The position numbers and the translations under genes are program-made. The notes under the pieces were generated by a model. It saw nothing but the letters and a program-made list of their open reading frames with translations, was not told the DNA's origin and did not search any database. A DNA stretch of 5,207 nucleotides. Origin: Actinomycetales bacterium. GTDB taxonomy: Bacteria > Actinomycetota > Actinomycetes > Actinomycetales > BWSM-131. Position 1 is the stretch's first letter. Each line of letters begins with the position of its first letter. The stretch is taken from NCBI GenBank assembly GCA_030149025.1, contig JASBSH010000050.1, positions 1 through 5,207 of the forward strand, written 5' to 3'. Below are positions 1 through 5,207 of the stretch, in pieces.

Positions 1-1
1 G

Positions 2-415
2 GTCAACCAGGGCGACTACTACGGGAAGTACCTCAACAACCCGGCCACCTCGAGGTCGGGCAGCTGGGACATCTCCGAGCCCGGTTGGGTGGCGGACTGG
101 TACGGCAACAACGGCCGGTCCTTCATCGCGGTGCTGTTCGACGGGCGCAAGTACGGCCCCAACACGGTGAACTACGGCGACTACAACAGCCCAGCCGTCA
201 ACGCCCTGATCGACAAGGCACTGGCCGCTACGAACCCGGACGAGGCGGCCGCCGACTGGGCGCAGGCCGACAGGCAGATCATGACCGACGCCGCGTTCAT
301 CCCGTTCCAGACGCAGTCGATCCCGCACTACCACTCCTCCAGGGTGAAGAACGCCATGTACTCGCCGTTCGCGGACCAGTACGACTTCACCAACCTGTGG
401 CTGAGCGGTGGCTGA
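2..415 (+). CDS. Peptide ABC transporter solute-binding protein, C-terminal part (5' end outside window)
   Basis: This is the last 137 residues of an extracellular solute-binding protein of the SBP_bac_5 (DppA/OppA) family. Such proteins capture peptides or similar ligands outside the membrane and deliver them to the permease pair. The visible part reads in frame from base 2, and no start codon or lipoprotein signal can be seen because the gene enters from the left edge. The family call rests on the stretch at visible residues 27-40 (PGWVADWYGNNGRS) followed by a tyrosine/asparagine-rich segment with NSPAVNALIDKAL, which is the usual late part of this fold. A further AADWAQADRQIMTDAAFIPFQ segment and a C-terminus ending in LWLSGG also fit. 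The ATPase gene follows after 30 bases, so this is the first visible gene of the transporter operon. The ligand cannot be predicted; dipeptides, oligopeptides, nickel chelates and glycosides are all possible in this family. Confidence 0.93.
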   Translation, partial: VNQGDYYGKYLNNPATSRSGSWDISEPGWVADWYGNNGRSFIAVLFDGRKYGPNTVNYGDYNSPAVNALIDKALAATNPDEAAADWAQADRQIMTDAAFIPFQTQSIPHYHSSRVKNAMYSPFADQYDFTNLWLSGG

Positions 416-445
416 CCAGCTGAGCCCGAGAGTGACTGAAACCGG

Positions 446-1500
446 ATGAGCCTGCTAGAGGTTCGTGACCTGGAGGTCGCGTTCCACACCGCCGACGGGA
501 CGGTGCGCGCCGTGGACCGCGTCAGCTTCACCATCGACGGTGGGCAGACCCTCGCCGTGGTGGGTGAGTCCGGGTCGGGGAAGAGCGTCACCGCGCTCAC
601 CCTGCTCGGGCTCAACCGCGGCGCCGAGGTGGCGGGCACGGTCCTGTTCGACGGGGTCGACCTGCTGGCCATGGACGACGAGGCCATGCGAGCCGTGCGC
701 GGCAACCAGATCGCGATGGTGTTCCAGGACCCGCTGTCCAGCCTGCACCCCCTCTACCGGGTCGGCTGGCAGATCGAGGAGGCGATCCTGGCCCACCGCG
801 ACGTGCCGAGACAGCAGGCGCGTGCGCGGGCGGTCGAGCTGCTCGACCTCGTCGGCATTCCCGAGCCGGCGCGTCGGGTGGACGACTACCCGCACCAGTT
901 CTCCGGCGGTATGCGGCAACGGGCGATGATCGCCATGGCGCTTGCGCTCGACCCGCGGCTGCTCATCGCGGACGAGCCCACCACGGCGCTCGACGCCACC
1001 GTGCAGGCGCAGATCCTCGACCTGATCCGGCGCCTGCAGGGCGAGTTAGGGACCGCCCTCATCATCATCACCCACGACCTCGGCATCGTCGCCGACCTGG
1101 CCGACGACGTGATCGTCATGTACGCGGGCCGGGTCGTCGAGCGGGCCGACCGGCGCACCCTCTACTACCACCCACACCACCCCTACACAGTCGGGCTGCT
1201 GCGCAGCGTCCCCGGCTCGGTGGCCAGGGCCGCACGGCTGCAACCGATTCCGGGCCAGCCGCCCAGTCTCATCCGGTTGCCGTCCGGGTGCCGCTTCCAC
1301 CCCCACTGCGAGTTCGTGATGGACCGCTGCGTCGACCACGACCCACCGGAGCTGCGCGTTCTGGGGGGTCTGCACCACGGGTCCGCCTGCTGGTTGCCGG
1401 GCGAGATGGTCGGCACGGACGACGACACGCACCGACGGCGTTCGGCCTACGCGGGTGCCCATCGGCAGACACTGGTCGGGTCCGGGAGCACGGCCGTACC

Positions 1501-1504
<4 letters not shown>
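446..1504 (+). CDS. dppD: Peptide ABC transporter ATP-binding protein, DppD-like
   Basis: This is a 352-residue cytoplasmic ATPase that powers peptide import as one half of a DppD/DppF pair. The ABC motifs are complete: Walker A GESGSGKS (40-47), Q-loop Gln94, signature FSGGMRQR (152-159), Walker B LLIADEP (172-178) with catalytic Glu177, D-loop TTALD, and H-loop His210. The signature with Met in place of Gln is usual for DppD-type subunits. After the nucleotide-binding domain comes the oligopeptide/dipeptide C-terminal domain (about 236-318), starting near HPHHPYTVGLL. It holds Cys282, 288, 295 and 315, spaced as in homologues that bind an Fe-S cluster. The final 35 or so residues form a hydrophilic tail that I do not recognise. 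The ATG at 446 fits the family N-terminus (MSLLEVRDLEVAF), although only a weak purine run (428-432) lies upstream. Leu201 is a TTA codon (1046-1048), the only one in the coding sequence of this window. The stop overlaps the next start by 4 bases. Confidence 0.96.
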
Positions 1505-2534
<1,030 letters not shown>

Positions 2535-2538
<4 letters not shown>

Positions 2539-3493
2539 CGCTCACGTCTGTCGAGACCTCGGTCACCGGGACCGAGGAGCAGGCCGCCATCGAGGGCCGC
2601 AGCCCGCTGCAGCTGGCCTGGGCCAGGCTCCGCCAGGACCGGGTCGCCATCGCCTCGGCGGTCATCCTGGTCCTGATCGTGCTGATCGCCCTGTTCGCCC
2701 CGCTCATCGCGTCGGCCGTCGGGTGGAGCCCCGTCCAGCAGGACCGGACCACCGGCATCTCCCCCGAGGGCCTGCCCGTCGCACCCGGCTCGGCACACTG
2801 GTTCGGCACGGACAACCTGGGCCGGGACATCCTGGTCCGGACCGTCTACGGCGCCCGGGTCTCACTCCTCGTCGGCGTCGTCGCCACCGTGGCGGCGTCC
2901 GTCGTCGGTGTCGTCGTCGGGACCCTTGCCGGCTACTTCGGCGGCTGGGTGGACGTCGCCCTCGCGCGACTGATGGACGTCGTGCTGTCGTTCCCCTTCC
3001 TGCTGTTCGCCATCGCGCTCGTCTCCATTGTCGGTCCCAGCCTGGCGGTCTCCGTCGGAGTGATCGCCTTCTTCTCCTGGGCGTCCATCGGGCGCATCGT
3101 GCGGGGGCAGACCCTGTCGATCCGGCAGAAGGAGTACATCGAGGCCGCGCGGTCCCTGGGGGCGGGTGACTTTCGCATCATGGTGGTCGACGTGCTGCCG
3201 AACCTGGTGGCTCCGGTGATCGTGCTGGCGTCCCTGCTCATGCCGACGGCCATCGTGTTCGAGGCGACGTTGTCGTTCCTCGGTCTCGGCGTCGTCCCGC
3301 CGACGCCCACGTGGGGCAACATGCTCGCCGACTCGCTGCAGTTCTACTCGGTGGCGTGGTGGTTCGTCGTCTTCCCCGGTGTCGCGCTGCTCATCACGAC
3401 CCTGACCTTCAACCTGCTCGGTGACGGTGTGCGGGATGCTCTCGACCCGTCGGCCGAGCGGCTCTTCTCGACCAGACGAAAGAGGGGGCGTCG

Positions 3494-3497
<4 letters not shown>
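2535..3497 (+). CDS. dppC: Peptide ABC transporter permease, DppC-like
   Basis: This is a 320-residue inner-membrane subunit that forms the translocation channel with the DppB-like protein. A cytoplasmic N-terminus of about 35 residues leads into the first membrane helix (36-57), the arrangement of the OppC N-terminal domain. An external segment then ends in the DppC/OppC hallmark GTDNLGRDILVRTVYGAR (91-108). Five further helices lie at about 109-133, 146-167, 169-186, 224-250 and 274-296. The EAA loop that docks on the ATPase is YIEAARSLGAGDF...LPN (201-223), with Glu203, Gly209 and Pro222 in place. The C-terminus is very basic (RRKRGRR). The ATG at 2535 is the only reasonable start: it overlaps the dppF stop as ATGA, and the reading frame upstream is only a dppF shadow. 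A GGGGAGG lies at 2515-2521, 13 bases upstream, so coupling probably matters here as well. Confidence 0.95.
3482..3488 (+). promoter_or_regulatory. Ribosome binding site of dppB
   Basis: A purine run GAGGGGG sits 5 bases before the GTG start at 3494 and inside the last codons of dppC. It supports the GTG as the true start and suggests that dppB can load ribosomes on its own in addition to coupling through the GTGA overlap. Confidence 0.6.
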
Positions 3498-4453
<956 letters not shown>

Positions 4454-4501
4454 GCCGGCTCTCCTGACCGGCGGGCTCTCGTACCGCCGGCTCCCCTGAC
4501 C
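4454..4501. repeat. Pair of 16-bp direct repeats after dppB
   Basis: GCCGGCTCTCCTGACC (4454-4469) recurs as GCCGGCTCCCCTGACC (4486-4501), 15 of 16 bases identical and offset by 32 bases. The two copies flank and partly overlap the hairpin described above. Two copies are too few to call a repeat family. They may be a short duplication or part of the terminator structure. Confidence 0.55.
4468..4490. terminator. GC-rich hairpin, possible terminator between convergent genes
   Basis: CCGGCGG (4468-4474) and CCGCCGG (4484-4490) form a perfect 7-bp stem with a 9-base loop, starting 15 bases after the dppB stop. An outer pairing of GAGCCGGC (4452-4459) with GCCGGCTC (4486-4493) is a competing alternative that shares the right arm. 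There is no T-run after the stem on either strand, so this would be a tailless hairpin of the sort proposed for actinobacteria, or a site that protects the mRNA 3' end. The position between converging genes supports a role for both transcripts. Function is inferred from structure and place only. Confidence 0.5.
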
Positions 4502-4543
4502 ACCGGACTGTGGAGGATCACGCCAATCAGCCCGTGCCGCTGA

Positions 4544-4584
4544 GGCACTCCGCGGCATTAGGAGCGCCATGGTGGCACTCCGCG
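4544..4584. repeat. Pair of 11-bp direct repeats near the 3' end of the response regulator gene
   Basis: GGCACTCCGCG occurs at 4544-4554 and again at 4574-4584, offset by 30 bases. The first copy also forms the right arm of a small hairpin, GTGCC (4534-4538) with GGCAC (4544-4548) and a 5-base loop. Alternatively TGCCGC (4535-4540) can pair with GCGGCA (4552-4557). It could help terminate the minus-strand transcript, but the evidence is weak. Confidence 0.4.
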
Positions 4585-4609
4585 CCGATTGTGGGACAGC
4601 GGCGGGTGC

Positions 4610-5207
4610 TCAGGTGGGGCGGTCGTCGACGAGCCGGTACCCGAACCCCTTGACGGTCTGCAGGCTGCCCCGCCCGAAGGGCCGGTCGATCTTCTCTCGG
4701 AGGTAGTGGACGTACACGTCCACGACGTTGGAGTCGCCCTCGAACGCGGGGTCCCACACGTTCTGCCGCAGGTGGGTTCGGCTCAGCGTCTGTCCCGGAT
4801 GCCGCATCATGTGCAGCAGCAGCGCGTATTCCCGAGCAGTGAGCCGGACCGGTTGCCCACCGCGGGACACGCTGTGCCGCACGGGGTCCAGCGTCAGGTC
4901 GCCGACGGCGAGCACCGTGCTCCTCGGCCCTGGCACACGACGGGTCAGCGCCCGCAGCCGTGCACAGAGCTCGGTGAGGGCGAACGGTTTGGTCAGGTAG
5001 TCGTCGGCGCCCCAGTCGAGCCCGGCAACCCGGTCCTCGACGCCGGTCAGCGCGGTGAGCATGAGGACGGGGGAGTCGACGCCCGAGTCTCGCAGCTTCC
5101 CCAGGACCATGAACCCGTCCGGGGCGGGGATCAGCACGTCGAGGACGATGACGTCGAACGGCTCGTGCAGCCCGAGATCGAGCGCCTCCACCCCGGTCGA
5201 GGCCTGC
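4610..5207 (-). CDS. OmpR/PhoB-family two-component response regulator (N-terminus outside window)
   Basis: 198 residues of a cytoplasmic DNA-binding response regulator are visible, and the gene runs off the right edge. The GTG at 5191-5189 is not the true start: the frame continues upstream as QASTG, and the sequence begins in the middle of the receiver domain. Roughly the first 30 residues, including the acidic pocket, are therefore missing from view. In visible numbering the phosphoacceptor is Asp23 (VIVLDVLIP), with Thr51 (LMLTA) and Lys73 (DDYLTKPF) completing the active site. A linker near 89-97 leads to a winged-helix effector domain (about 98-193) containing LTAREYALL (122-130), the recognition helix region SNVVDVYVHYLREKI (159-173) and the wing KGFGYRL (186-192). 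It would bind DNA when phosphorylated by a sensor kinase. No kinase gene follows it; the next gene downstream is the convergent dppB. Its targets are unknown, and control of the neighbouring transporter is only a possibility. Confidence 0.95.
   Translation of the reverse strand, partial: QASTGVEALDLGLHEPFDVIVLDVLIPAPDGFMVLGKLRDSGVDSPVLMLTALTGVEDRVAGLDWGADDYLTKPFALTELCARLRALTRRVPGPRSTVLAVGDLTLDPVRHSVSRGGQPVRLTAREYALLLHMMRHPGQTLSRTHLRQNVWDPAFEGDSNVVDVYVHYLREKIDRPFGRGSLQTVKGFGYRLVDDRPT

Noticed and set aside
410..426. Small inverted repeat GGCT/AGCC after the binding-protein stop
   Set aside because: Only a 4-bp stem; too weak to call an attenuator or an mRNA-stabilising hairpin.
1288..1500. 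Extended N-terminus of dppF from the ATG at 1288
   Set aside because: The extra 71 residues are an out-of-frame reading of the dppD C-terminal domain. The family N-terminus and the GTGA overlap both place the start at 1501.
4569..4706. Plus-strand frame of 45 codons with AGGAG (4560-4564) 4 bases before its ATG
   Set aside because: The ribosome site is good, but the frame is mostly antisense to the response regulator 3' end, has no recognisable motif and would lie beyond the probable terminator of the transporter operon. It deserves a look only if transcripts are found there.
5189..5191. GTG as start of the response regulator
   Set aside because: The sequence around it is mid-receiver (GVEALDLG) and the frame is open to the window edge; a start here would remove the first part of the receiver, including its acidic residues.

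Overview
The window looks like chromosomal DNA from a high-GC Gram-positive bacterium (actinobacterium). The grounds are strong G/C preference at third codon positions, GTG start codons, 4-base stop/start overlaps, and a binding-protein C-terminus (PGWVADWYGNNGRS) of a type common in actinomycete peptide transporters. The species cannot be named from this sequence.

From the left edge to about 4453 there is one plus-strand operon encoding an ABC importer of the dipeptide/oligopeptide (Dpp/Opp, peptide/nickel) family. It contains the last 137 residues of the extracellular solute-binding protein, two ATPases (DppD-like, then DppF-like) and two permeases (DppC-like, then DppB-like). The binding protein captures the ligand outside the cell. 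The DppB/DppC pair forms the membrane channel, and the DppD/DppF pair hydrolyses ATP on the cytoplasmic face. All four core genes are complete and all expected ATPase and EAA-loop motifs are present. The last three junctions are 4-base overlaps (GTGA, ATGA, GTGA), so translation is probably coupled from dppD to dppB. The gene order, binding protein-D-F-C-B, differs from the textbook A-B-C-D-F order.

A 156-bp gap (4454-4609) separates dppB from a convergent gene. It holds a GC-rich hairpin, a 16-bp direct repeat, an 11-bp direct repeat and a second small hairpin, and it probably serves as the terminator region for both converging transcripts.

From 4610 to the right edge, on the minus strand, lies most of an OmpR/PhoB-type response regulator. 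Its N-terminus is outside the window. Nothing in the window ties it functionally to the transporter.

I found no clearly new system. The points most worth checking are a single TTA leucine codon in dppD (possible bldA-type control), the rearranged gene order, four-cysteine (probable Fe-S) motifs in both ATPases, and a roughly 35-residue tail on DppD.
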